From contig CM034603.1 in assembly GCA_020091685.1 (NCBI GenBank), positions 3,861,848-3,925,847 on the forward strand: DNA of 64,000 bases, given 5' to 3'. The position numbers and the translations under genes are program-made. This stretch comes from Lutjanus erythropterus (lineage: Eukaryota; Chordata; Actinopteri; Lutjaniformes; Lutjanidae). Positions 47,948 through 64,000 of this stretch are shown here, in pieces (position 1 is the first letter of the stretch; each line of letters opens with the position of its first letter). The notes under the pieces were generated by a model, which did no database searches, was not told where the DNA came from, and saw only the letters and a list, made by a program, of their open reading frames with translations.

Positions 47948-50900
47948 ATGCCGCCTACATGTGTAATGTTGCTGTTAGCAGTTGTGTGTGTGTGTTGTGT
48001 GGAGGAGTGTGTGTGTTACCCTAATGGCTCAGTGGCGTTCTCCTGTGGCAGCTTGATGCCTGTACATCCACCCTTCGCCCCCTCCACCAGCATCCCGCCA
48101 TTCACACTGTCTACGTCTAATGCCACCTACAGGCCCGGTGCAGTCATCACAGGTGTGTCCATAACTGTCCATAACTGTTCTTAACAGTCCATAACTGTGT
48201 TGCATGCAAAAGTTCATGTTGGTTTAACCCTGAGAGTGCATGTGCCCTGGCAGCTTAATGGTTAATTCTCTTCCCACATAACAGCAGTGTCCATAGTTTG
48301 ATTCTGTCCGGGGACCCTAGTTACGTCATCCTGTCCCCTCTTTAATCTTGTGTCTGTCTCACACTGCGAGGTCAAATATTGTGAAAACACCAAAGAACAA
48401 TCTGAAGAAGTGAGATAATCCAGGCTTCTTGCTCAGTGTGTGTGTGACAGGTCATCTGGTCAGAGGAAGATTTTAATTATTTATACCAACACTCCGATTT
48501 TTCCAATTTTTTGATTTGCTTAGATTTTTTTAATTTCTAAATTTGCTCTCTGCTAGATTCTTCAGAAAAGACAAACATTCACACAATTTAAAAATGTGTT
48601 CACAGCCTTCAAAATCTAAAACTAACAATACCTCCTGTAGAAAATATGTGCTATTATAATCATCTTTGTTTTAAATTGATATTTTTCATGAAAATGTTGG
48701 CCCTTTAAAGTTGTGTTGCAGATTTCTATCAACTCCATCAGATTTTTACAAAAACATGATTTAATCAGACATAAAAAAAAAGGGTCAGCTATACCCTAAA
48801 GACCCCTGTCTCACTTCCTGGTTTAAAAAAAGGTGTGAATTCTGCTCAAGCACTAGTAAACTGTCTATTTTTTTTGACAAATTCATAAAATAATATTCTA
48901 TCAGATGTGTCTCAACCATAACATGTCAACTCTGTAGTCCTTCTAAATGAAAGCTAAATAATAATTATGGTTTCAAAATGTGTATTTTGATTAACATTAA
49001 GAGAACTCTGTACGATGTCAACTCTGTCTGATGAAGTTGACGTCTACATTTAATAAAACATGTAATCACTAGGAGGTTGGCACTTTACAAGATTTAGTAG
49101 CCAAGAGTTTGATCTTTTAAAATATATTTTACAGCATAATTGAAGCATAAAAATAAGTGTAGTAAAAGTTAAGGAACCATGCTGTTAGGATCACTGAAGT
49201 GGAACGATAGCTGAATCTTATCCCACCTCTCTTCACTCCTCCTCACCCTCTGACTTCCCCTCTAATTCTCCCTGACCGCTCCTTCCATCCCAGAGGTGGT
49301 ATTGTGTAACAGGTCAGAGGTCAAAGGTCGTGTTTAGGGGGACTTCCTTTGACCTCAGACTCCCCCAGCCCCTCTCTCCTTCCCCTCCATCATCAGAACA
49401 CTTCAGTGAACATGTTTCTGGCCTCCCCTCTCCTCCCTTTACTTCCCAACAACACAGCCCTCTCTAGTTAGCCCACGTGAGCCGTCTCTGATTCACCTCC
49501 TGCTGCTCCTGCAGTCAGTCAGTCTGTCTCATATTCACATGGACCTGTCCCTCCTCTCACCTCCCTGATTCTCTCCTCACAGTGACGGTGGAGGTGGTGA
49601 CGAACAGCTCCACAGAGTTCCAGGGTTTCCTGTTGCAGGCCAGGAGCAGGCAGGGCAACGGTAAGCACAAAAATCTGTACTGATATTTACAGGAAATCAA
49701 TCAGAGCACTAAGGTGATAAGTAGTAGTGCTGTAATTTTACTGTGTGGGTCACGATAAATACTACAGGTGTGGTTGCCATGGTAACCAGGTTCAGTTTTC
49801 TGTGCTGGTACCTCATGCTGGTGTTGTGTCAAGATTTGTGTCAGTAACAAATGGTGACATCCTCGCAGTAGTTCATTGTAGAGTGTGAAATCTGTTTCCA
49901 CTGAGCAAGAAACTGCTGATGATTATTTTCAAGATGATAATGTTTGTACTGAGGAGTCAGTCAGTCACAAGACTGATCTCTAACGTTCATTATAAGGACA
50001 CTGTTCTTTTATTAGTACCAGGCATAAGAAAGAATAAAAAATAAATAAAAATAATATATATATAAATTTTTTTCTTTTTCTTTTTTGCATTTCGAAAATA
50101 AGGTCACAATGTTGAGAAAAAGGTTGAAATACCATAATGACTTTATCAACTTTATTCTCAACATTTGACTTCATCCTTGACATTTCAACTTTCTACTTTA
50201 TTATGTACATTTTGACCTTATTGTTGACGTTCTGACTTTATTTTTGGCAGTTTGACTTTATTCTTAAAATGGTATTTTAACTCTATTCTCCAGCTTTCAA
50301 CTTTATTTTCAACATTTCAGCTTTATTCCATAACATTTTAACTTTATTCATTTTTTTCCATTATGCCTCGCCCTACTTATACTTTCCCATAAATCTTCTG
50401 TTTACTGCTGTCATCATTAAATTAGTTTTAATTTCACAGTGTCTTTATTTGTTTTTACAACAGAAACTGGTTTGCAGGGTCAGTACAGATTTAGTCGCAG
50501 CACCTGTGTGGAACAAACTGTGTGTCCTGTTTTCTTGCAGCTGTGCTGTGGCCTGTAGGAAAGTTCATCAACATCAACACCACCCTGTTTACTGCACTGC
50601 ACTGTAATAACATGGAGGTATGTGATTTTAAACATTTTGAAATATTCTGAGTACTGCAGCATTGTGATTTCTTAGCTTTTTCCAACTGCAAATGTCTGCA
50701 AAGGAAAACTTTGTTTTGTTTGTTTTGTTCTGTTTTATTTAATAAGAAGTTTTCAGTCAGTTCATTTCACTTCAGTCATTTTTACTGCAGCACAAAGGGA
50801 CTGACACACACTGACACACACTGACACACACTGTCATCAAAACCTACCATGACCTCTACTGACCGCACCAGACAAAAAAGCACCATCTAGTGGACTGAAA

Positions 50901-51019
50901 AAACAGTTTTATTAGTACATGAATAAAATCATGTACATCATGACAGTCACACTCTCTATAACAACATTCAGTGGGGGCAGGCTTGTATTTCCATCTTTGT
51001 GAGAACCAATCTGTGTGTG

Positions 51020-51090
<71 letters not shown>

Positions 51091-51196
51091 TTGTGCAGAA
51101 CTCGACAGTTAGTCAGGCAACAGGAGCCAAGAGGAAGAAAGTCCAGCTGACCTGGGAGGCACCGAGCAACAGTAATTATGGAGAGATCTACTTCAG

Positions 51197-51241
<45 letters not shown>

Positions 51242-51695
51242 CACATGCACGACACTATGTCCTCACCCAAACCCAGATCTTTGGATTCAAGTTCAAACTT
51301 GTGAATACATCACATAAATGTCCAGTCTGGTCATTAGTTGTACTGCAGCTGAACCAGCATCCATCAATCCACCACAGAAGAAGTGGATCCAGACTGACTT
51401 AAGTATACTTACTGGCCTCATCAGTCACTCATTCACGTCTCCTGTCCCTGTTGTTGACAGTGCCAGTCTGGTCCAGGACTACACCACATTCTGGGTCCAG
51501 CTGAACAGCAGCACTCTGAGACTGGACAGCAGTGGAAGCTCTGCAGCTGGAGTGAGTACTGACTGACTGACTGACTGACTGACTGTCTGTCTCTGCTGAT
51601 GGAGTTGCACTGTGATGCTGACATGTCTCTGTTTTCAGGTCTTGTCCTCTGCTCTGCTCTTCATCAGTCTGCTGAGTCTGTCTGCCTACTGCTGA
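47948..51695 (+). CDS. Reeler-domain-only secreted/GPI-anchored protein (FRRS1 N-terminal-like)
   Basis: Six GT-AG exons: 47948-48152, 49583-49660, 50541-50617, 51099-51196, 51461-51551, 51639-51695. All phases close, giving 201 codons plus stop. Residues 1-23 are a signal peptide (VMLLLAVVCVCCV core). Residues about 25-170 form a Reeler domain: YPNGSVAFSCGSLMP start, then TYRPGAVITVTVEV, FQGFLLQARSRQGN, FTALHCNN, KRKKVQLTWEAPSNS and TTFWVQLNSS. These landmarks match the Reeler module of FRRS1 and small 'defense protein'-like proteins. Sequons include NAT, NSS and NST. The C-terminus is a Ser/Gly/Ala segment and then a hydrophobic end (VLSSALLFISLLSLSAYC), as in GPI-anchored proteins. No DOMON or cytochrome b561 region follows, so it should not be a reductase. 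Next to agl, as FRRS1 is in human. Function unknown. Confidence 0.86.
48545..49150 (-). repeat. Dispersed ~600-bp repeat, copy B
   Basis: Inverted copy of 16545-17165, sharing AAAATATATTTTA, GATCTTTTAAAATATATTTT, CACTAGGAGGTTGGCAC, CCTGTCTCACTTCCTGG and GCCTTCAAAATCTAAAA. Lies in intron 1 of the Reeler gene. Confidence 0.7.
50129..50355 (+). repeat. Degenerate ~21-bp minisatellite (TTGACTTTATTCTCAACAT)
   Basis: About ten diverged units: ATGACTTTATCAACTTTATT, CATTTGACTTCATCCTTGAC, TCTGACTTTATTTTTGGCAG, TTTGACTTTATTCTTAAAAT, TTTCAGCTTTATTCCATAAC. Lies in intron 2 of the Reeler gene. Confidence 0.75.
51012..51088 (+). repeat. (GT)n tract abutting the exon 4 acceptor of the Reeler gene
   Basis: About 37 GT units with two small interruptions, ending 10 nt before the exon 4 acceptor (TTGTGCAG at 51091-51098); it occupies the position of the usual polypyrimidine tract. 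Confidence 0.95.
51199..51245 (+). repeat. (AC)n tract starting at the exon 4 donor of the Reeler gene
   Basis: About 23 AC units begin at the third intron base (CAG|GTACACAC). Complementary to the GT tract on the other side of the exon. Confidence 0.95.
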
Positions 51696-51957
51696 CACAC
51701 ATACAACACACACTTGTATTTTATTTTTGCCAGTGTAAATTCTATAACCAAGAAATTCACCTTAAATTTAACAAAATAATTGTGTAAAACAATAATGGAT
51801 ATTTCATTTCATTTCATTTTATTGAACAAATCTAGTTGTTTTTGTAGTGAATGATCATCAGCTTTGTTGTACATGAAATCAGTCATGTGGCTCATGAACT
51901 ATTGACAGTCTGAGGTTTTGACTCATGGGAACTGTAGTTGTTGAATGTTGTGCTGAC

Positions 51958-51963
51958 AATAAA
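51958..51963 (+). terminator. Poly(A) signal of the Reeler gene
   Basis: AATAAA in CTGACAATAAAAAGAG, 263 nt past the stop codon; well placed for a short 3' UTR. Confidence 0.65.
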
Positions 51964-52016
51964 AAGAGTGCTTTAACCATGTCACCTTGGTTAATATGAT
52001 GAGGTGTTAGTAGTAA

Positions 52017-52590
52017 GGCTTGGGGACTAATGGGTTACATGTAATGGGATTACATCATCAGGATACAAAAAAGGTAACTGTATTCCATTACAGTTACAGA
52101 AACAAAAGATGTAATCAGATTACAGATACATTTAATAAAAAGCTTTGTTTATGTATGGAAGCTGGTGTGGTGTGGTGCGTGTGTGTAACACTACCATGTG
52201 AAGTGCACACAAATTACAACACTTACTGAGTCTCACACCACTGTGATCGGGACTGAAACCAGCTGATGGCCTCTGGTGAAACAGACTGTCTCTGGGTGGA
52301 AGTTTCAACATTATTCTGACTTTAAATCATAAAAGAGGAACAACATGACAGAACAGTGACAGTTCTGCCTTCAGCTGTGAAACAGGACAAAGACAAACAA
52401 ACAACATTGAACTGTGCACAATAACCAATGTTAATCTAAACGTACATTTGTCCATAACAACTAATAAACCTAAAAATGAACATAACACATATTAGGCTAA
52501 ACAATTTTCTCACATATGTTATTATGGTAATCCAAAAATAACAGAAAGTAATCATGTTATATTACTTAAATTGTGTGTACTTGTATTACG
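52017..52590. repeat. MITE-like repeat with TAATGGGATTACAT/TGTAATCAGATTACA words
   Basis: The left part carries ATGGGTTACATGTAATGGGA and GATGTAATCAGATTACAGA; the right part carries TATGGTAATCCAAAAATAAC and AAGTAATCATGTTATATTAC. Resembles the teleost 'threshold of K' style MITEs. Ends are uncertain. Confidence 0.45.
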
Positions 52591-55330
52591 ATACTGACTG
52601 CATTTCTTTTTTTTCTTTTTTTATTTATATTTTCCTATCAACATAGATTAACAACAAAAAGGACAACAAATAATTACACAACTACTACAATAACAAAGAC
52701 AACGACAATAACAAACACGACAACAAAAGGTATAAAATAATTCAGTAACATATTATGAGACACCATATAACATAAAAGGGGGTATACAGTATTATGCCCT
52801 ATAATTGATAAATGAAGTCATATATCTTAAAAAGTACTTGCCATGAATATGGAAAACCAGAAATTCAGAAATATTTCCCATAAAGCTGCTCAGTATCAGT
52901 CTAACAGAGTGTCAAATATACCATGCAGAAACAATTCCAAATTTGGTCCTACTTCAAAAAGTTGTCACTAATCATCAGCTACCCGTTCCATACCAAGAAG
53001 ACTGGAGAACTCGAGCCACCATGCTTCTGTTGAGAAACATGCTGGCTTACGAATTTTCCAATTCAACAATATCATTCTTTTAGCAGCCAATAAGGCTAAG
53101 CCTACTGTTTTCCAGTCTTCTCTTGACTTAATTTGTGCAGTCCTACATCCCAACAAGCAAACAGAGGACATGGGGAGAGATTTATGTTCATTATTACTGA
53201 GATCGAATGACACACTTCCGCCCAAAAAAACTTGACTGCCAGGCAGTGCCATAACATTTGAATCAAAGTTCCCAAATACCCACAACCATGACAACAAAGA
53301 TCAGAAGAGCTAGGATCTATTTTTTTAATTCTGGATGGTGTGATGTAAGCTCTATGAAGGATCTGTAATTGTATAACTGTGTCTCTAACAGACTTAGAAA
53401 TCACCATTGGGTACCTCCATATTTTTCGCCACTCTTCAGGCGTCAGTAAGACCCCCAGATCTCGTTCCCACTGAGACTGAGTCTGGGTGTTGGGATACGG
53501 TGAGGAGTAGCTCAGCATCTTATACAGACTTGAAACAGTACTTCTATTCAATGCTGCAGACTTGAATTGTCTATCTGTCTCCTGATCATAATCAAAATAT
53601 TCTTTGTGGAGTTTTGAGAAAATTGACTTTAACTGCTCATACTGTGAAAAGGTGTTTGTGTCCAAATTATATTTCCTTCTGGGTTCTTCAGAAGACAATG
53701 TTTCCCCATTCTGAATAATTTGTGAAACTTCTTTAATGTTCTGTTGCTGCCAAATGTGTTTAGACAGTGGATTCCCTGCAGCTTTAAAAATTGCATTGTG
53801 CCAAATTGGACAAGATGTTAACACAGTTCTAGCAATTCCCATTCTTTTATAATTTTTTTAAATAATATCACAAGAGAACGTAGTAATGCCATTATCTGAT
53901 TTAGTAGGTGGAACTGGGTGATACCAAACTGATGATAATGAGACTGATTTATTCTTCTCCTTCAAAATATACTCCTCCAACCAATCCCAACTACCTTTGA
54001 CTCTGTCTTTTCTGTAGCCCCAAATTAGGGTATATCAGGCATTAAATACAAGATAATATAGGTATATATCTGGGACTCCAAGACCTCCTCTGTCTCTCGG
54101 CATTGACAGTTTCCTCTGATTCATCTGAGGCTTTTTTTTTTTCCTTCCACAAGAAGGAAGAAAACATTCTGTTTATATTGTCAAACCAACTTTTGGGTAT
54201 AAACAGTGGAATTGAAGAGATCAGAAAAATTAGTCTCGGAAGAATGTTCATCTTCAACACCTCAGCTCTGCCCCATAAGGTAGGATGGACCATCTTCCAA
54301 GATCCTCTTTGATAAAGTGTAATAAAGATTGTGCATTCAAATCAAATATTTTGTCAATGGGTGCTCTGATTATTACACAGAAATACCTCATCCCATCTGC
54401 TTTCCAAATAAAAGGGGCTGATCCAAGACTGGTATGGACAATGATTTAAAGGTATTGCTTCACTTTTGGTCCAGTTTATTTTATAGCCTGAAAACCTCCT
54501 GAATGATTTAATTATTCCTAATACTTTTGGTATAGATTGTGATGGGTTGGACAAAGTCAACAAAATGTCATCCGCATACATGTTTAATTTGAAATCACGG
54601 TCATCAATTACAACATCCATGATATCCTTGACTGCTTGAATTGCTCTAAAGCTACAATAAACAATATGGAGATAAGGGGAAACCTTGTTTAGTGGAACGG
54701 TAAAGCTGAAAAGGAGCTGAAATGAGGCCATTGCTCTTAACTGATGAAACAGGTTTGTGATACAGTGCTCTAATCCACTGTAAACACCTTGGACCAAAAC
54801 CAAATCTAGAAAGAGTATAAAACAAATATGGCCTTTCCTTGCGGTCAAAAGCTTTCTCTGTATCCAGTGACACTGCGACCACTGGACGCTGGACAGAGCT
54901 GGACACATGCATAATTTGTAAGAATGTCCTCATATTATTGGAAGAAAGCCGTCCTGGGATAAAACCTACTTGATCCAAGTGAATTAATGTGGATACAACT
55001 TTCGCTAATCATTTTGCTAAAATTTTTGCCAGAAGCTTATAATCATTATTAAGCAAACTCACAGGCCTGTAACTGCTTACATCCAAATGATCCTTCCCAG
55101 GTTTGGGCAGCAAAGATATGATGGCTGAACACATTTGTCTCTGTGTCACATCATTATATAAGCAGACTAACAGAGGACTTATTTCTTTGGAAAAACACTT
55201 TTCTTCCAAACCTTGTGTTTCTTTTTATATGAGGAAAAGTTTATGATCCAACCCCTACATGTTGCCTTAAAGGCCTCCCAAACTATCTGGATAGGGGTCA
55301 CAGGAGTCATGTTAAATTGATGTTTTTACT
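52590..55330 (-). mobile_element. Decayed L1-clade LINE, ORF2 reverse-transcriptase region
   Basis: Read 5' to 3' on the minus strand from about 55330 to a poly(A)-like tail near 52600. A linker (VWEAFKATCRGWIINF) is followed by LPKPGKDHLDVSSYRPVSLL near 55100 and DQVGFIPGRLSSNN, SLDTEKAFDR, KQGFPLSP and YADD (the catalytic motif of non-LTR reverse transcriptase) between 54980 and 54560. Then come ILPRLIFLISSIPLFI, PEEWRKIWRYPMVIS and a CCHGCGYLGTLIQMLWHC zinc-knuckle-like end near 53300. Consecutive blocks lie in different frames, with stops and frameshifts, so the copy is dead. The endonuclease half is missing. Confidence 0.9.
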
Positions 55331-57290
55331 GTTTGATTTTGAGCACAGAAAAATGGTTTTGAAAAGGCATTTGATTTTTGTCAGAAGAGTCAGAGGTTTT
55401 GTGAGAGTAGTTTACGGTTTTGTGTTCAAAGTTTTGAGAGGAGGGAGGAAGGTTCAGTAAAAACTGTCAATGGATCTTTGTATCTCTGAAGGTTTTTTGT
55501 CCATCTGGTTGCATGCAGTGGTCCTGCATCCTGCATGGACGGTTTTGTTTGATTTATTCTTTTTTTTACGCTCTGTCTCAAACACACACACGCACACAAG
55601 AGGAGGCAAAAGTCAAGTCTTGTAACAGTTTATTCTGTCTCTGTGGCGACTGTAACACTACACACACAGTGTAAACAACATTATTACAGACACACTGATG
55701 AAACAGCAGGTACCTATATGCATGTCACAACACAGAGTTCACATAGCGTTGTACTATCCTACATGACTGGATTGTGTGACTGTAGAGACGTGATTTCACT
55801 GTTACAACAGGTCTGGAACTTGGACTTGATGTTTCCTGCACATTCGATCAGACATTGCACTTTGCTCTTTATTGTGAGAAGTTTAATTTTCATTGCAATT
55901 ATAATCATCCCCATGATTCTGACCATTAATTTCACTTTTCAACAGCGTAACTAGGATATGTTTGTACACTTTCCAGACTTGGCAGTGTCGGCATCTTACA
56001 AATGGATCTAAGATGCTGCTGTGTTCTGTAGAGACACAGGGTGGCACTCTTCCAAACACCAAAGGAGGATGTTACGAGTCACATTAAAATTTCTGCTTCG
56101 TACCCAAAAATCCAAAGAGACTAGATGATATGTTGTGATTAAGTCAGCTGGACTTTAAAACACAAGCAGTAAAAACAGAACAATTAACACCAGTGACAGT
56201 GGACCAGTGACTTTTCTTAGCATCTTAAAACGATTCAAACAGGAGCTTCAATACTTCATATTGTATTTCTGCTCACAAGATTCCTCATTTTTGTTAACAT
56301 CTACAGTTGTGAGACAGTGGAAGGCCATCAGCAGAGATCTACAGCATGGTTACACACTAGAGGAAAACCTTTAGAAACACCACAACAACAATTCATGCAC
56401 AAAACTGTTTTACACACGACAGAATCATAATACTACATGATAAGGCTGGTGGGGAACATGTGGCGAAACAGCTGGAAGACCATGTGTTTGTATAAAGGCA
56501 TCAGGTGGAGGGTGTTGGACTGGAACAGACCATTTAAATGTGTGAAAATCACTGGTGCTACAGCAGCTCACGGGGTGTTCAGGTCACTTGTTCAGACGGG
56601 TTGGGAGGTAGGATTCAAGGTGTAAATGCACACAGTGGCAGGTTGTTGGATTTCAGTATAAAAGATATGTTTCAAAATAAAAGCACCCTCTCAGGAAGCA
56701 AAAACTGTATGTTCTGCCCTTTCTAGTTGGACTGCTGGCTGTAGGTAGGCTACAAGAGCTTCAGTGTGTAATGACTGATATGATATAAGCTACATATCAA
56801 CACCACACAGCCGAGATCAGCTTCATGTAAGAGAATATTTTGCATTGTTTTTTAAATCTGAAATGTTGCTTTAATTAAATGTAATTTTACAATTTTTACT
56901 TCTCAAAAAAGTTAATATAAAGTCTTTATTTCAAGATTTTGAATGGAGGGAGATTTCAGTTTGCTTGACTAGTGACAGAATACTTTGTGGATTATTATGG
57001 TCAAGAAAATGTCTACAAAATGATAAAGTATTGGTGATATTAATACTTGTGTGGGCAGGGCACCAGCACTGTTACATATACATGTTTGAGAAAGAACACT
57101 GAAGGACAGTGACACAAAATCAGCTCAGGAGTTGCTACTGGTTTTAATTATTAATGGCACAACTTAAAACTAAGCTGCATTTATGTCTGATAGGGAAGAC
57201 AATAAACTCTGAGGTTTCTATATGAACTAATGAGTTATCAGTTAAGGGGATTAGGGGTGGAGGGTGGGTGGGGGGGCAGGGTGATGTCAT
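55331..57290. other. Probable agl 3' UTR and flank
   Basis: No exon supported. On the minus strand a candidate AATAAA lies at 55634-55629, which would give agl a 3' UTR of about 1.65 kb. The leftmost 300 bp (GGTTTTG-rich, 55340-55520) look repetitive. Confidence 0.45.
55629..55634 (-). terminator. agl: Candidate poly(A) signal for agl
   Basis: Plus strand TTTATT in AACAGTTTATTCTGTC reads AATAAA on the minus strand. Confidence 0.4.
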
Positions 57291-62533
<5,243 letters not shown>

Positions 62534-64000
62534 CTAAACAAAAGTACATAGTTGAGTACATGTAAGTAAATAAATACATCATTATGACATGATATTACAT
62601 CATAGATAGATATACATTTATTTGAATAATTAGGGTAATAAAGATTGAGACACAACTTTTCTAAATAGAATTAGAAATAAGTATGTGAAAACAGTTCAAC
62701 AGCAAAAACAACAGAAAGATCTATTAAACTGGGATAATCCCTTATGTTTAACAGTGTGAAGCAAACGTTGTGGTATTTGACATGTGGATCATTGTTCTCA
62801 CCTAACGTGAGGCATTCAGTAGTTCCAAACTAAATCTTCTAAAATTATGACACAAAAAAATCATTCTTTACTATCAAACCTGAGAGTTGTGGCTGAACGT
62901 TAGCTGTTGCACTCACCATAAATGTTGTTTGTTCTACTCGTGAGCAAACATCTTATCTTTAAGTTTATCATTTCACCCCAAGTCAAACATGAAACAATAT
63001 TTGACAGTATGTTTTTGTAGGCTGTTTTTAAAAATGAGAAATACCATCAGATGAATATTGATGCCTCTTTTAGCTTATTTGGTGGGTGACCACTGGCTTA
63101 TTGATCATGGGCCTATATTCTTTATTTATACAAGCACATTTAGTAGTAGGCCTGCAGTAGGGCTGAACATTTAATCAAAATTTTATTGAAATCGCAATAT
63201 GGTCTATTGCAATTTTCAAATCACAGAATAAGCAATATTTGTTAAAGGCAAAATGTGTCAAAATACCATTTTAAATGAAATATTGTTGTGCTGCTGACAA
63301 GTCCTGGCCAACATATCATTCTCTAGACTTCAGAGAGCATCTTGTTTAGTACAGATGCCTGAACATAATAAACCCATAGTTGTTTTATTGTGTTTTTCAA
63401 TGAAAATGAGAATAATTATGTAATTTCTACTCCTTTCCACTAATATTGCAAAACAAATCGCAATTGTAATATCAGTCAAAATAATTGCAATTAGATATTT
63501 CTTCAAAATTGTTCAGCCCTTGCCTGCATGATATGAGTAAACTCTGTAATGTGATATAACATTGGTTAATATTGTGATAATGATCTGACTGCAATAAATA
63601 AATAGCTAAGTGTGCATATTAGCTTGTTTCCTCTGGTAGTTCTGGCACAGCTGTTGTCTCTCCTGAATCCAAAATAATTACAAAGTACTGCTCTTTTTCA
63701 CTACAAGGTCTTCGTCAACCACATTTTCACCTCCCTTCTCTCCTCTGTTGGTTAGAGCTGGGGCTTCATCTGATTGGCCAAATGGTGTGAATGCATGGCC
63801 CATATATTCAGGGCTCCATCTGACAGGTCAAATGTTTGCATGCTAAGTGTGAATGCATGAAAATAAAACTAGTTTTCTTATTCACTGCATTTCAGGCAGT
63901 CTTTTGTACGTTCAGCACAATTGGGAGCCAGGGTGGCTAATTATATGAGCTGCTGGGATTTTTCCACAGTTTAAAGCTGCTCTAATCTATACATTTATAT
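62534..64000 (-). other. agl intron continuing beyond the window
   Basis: No further agl exon was found between 62534 and the right edge. It holds the hAT MITE at 63158-63521 and otherwise AT-rich unassigned sequence. Confidence 0.55.
63158..63521 (+). mobile_element. Complete hAT MITE (TAGGGCTGAAC family)
   Basis: Ends TAGGGCTGAAC and GTTCAGCCCTT, inverted with one mismatch, flanked by GCCTGCAG and GCCTGCAT (7 of 8). The 364-bp interior matches 18631-18960 block by block and has no frame. Lies in the agl intron that leaves the window. Confidence 0.85.

Noticed and set aside
50856..51242. Long minus-strand frame rich in Cys-Val and Thr-His
   Set aside because: Antisense translation of the (GT)n and (AC)n tracts around exon 4 of the Reeler gene.
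47948..51695. Full-length ferric-chelate reductase FRRS1
   Set aside because: A stop codon follows a GPI-like tail and no DOMON or cytochrome b561 exon was found before agl.

Overview
This is a teleost fish window, probably percomorph. Four protein-coding genes are spread over 64 kb. Their GT-AG introns are packed with teleost-type repeats: hAT MITEs, foldback elements, L1-clade LINE fragments and long (AC)n/(GT)n tracts. There is no prokaryotic or viral gene organisation, and no tRNA, rRNA or CRISPR array was seen. Gene calls rest on translating exons by eye and recalling vertebrate protein families. Coordinates come from splice junctions whose reading phases close exactly.

Layout: (1) 1-6045, minus strand: the 5' part of rnf2 (RING1B, Polycomb repressive complex 1 E3 ligase), with a noncoding first exon and promoter near 6.0 kb; the gene continues past the left edge. 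(2) 6.05-9.39 kb: intergenic DNA between divergent promoters. (3) 9394-41623, plus strand: a complete adamtsl2 in 20 coding exons (1023 codons plus stop): signal peptide, TSP1 repeat, cysteine-rich/spacer module, Thr/His-rich linker, six further TSP1 repeats and a PLAC domain. (4) 41.6-47.9 kb: 3' flank and repeats. (5) 47948-51695, plus strand: a six-exon, 201-residue secreted or GPI-anchored protein with only a Reeler domain, resembling the N-terminal module of FRRS1. (6) 52.59-55.33 kb, minus strand: a decayed L1-clade LINE. (7) 57291-62533, minus strand: the last nine coding exons of agl (glycogen debranching enzyme); the gene continues past the right edge.

The genes are functionally unrelated: chromatin silencing, extracellular matrix/microfibril and TGF-beta regulation, a small surface protein, and glycogen breakdown. 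The informative adjacency is the Reeler gene next to agl, because FRRS1, which begins with a Reeler domain, neighbours AGL in human. The small gene is therefore a candidate relic or derivative of an frrs1-type locus that lacks DOMON and cytochrome b561 domains.

The most interesting non-gene signals are: complementary AC and GT repeats placed exactly at splice sites, within one agl intron and across exon 4 of the Reeler gene; an 898-bp hAT element with a perfect 8-bp target-site duplication and a spliced BED zinc-finger exon; several long foldback elements, one with telomere-like repeats in its loop and one in the probable adamtsl2 3' UTR; and a CA-microsatellite-derived Thr/His/Ser tract translated within adamtsl2.
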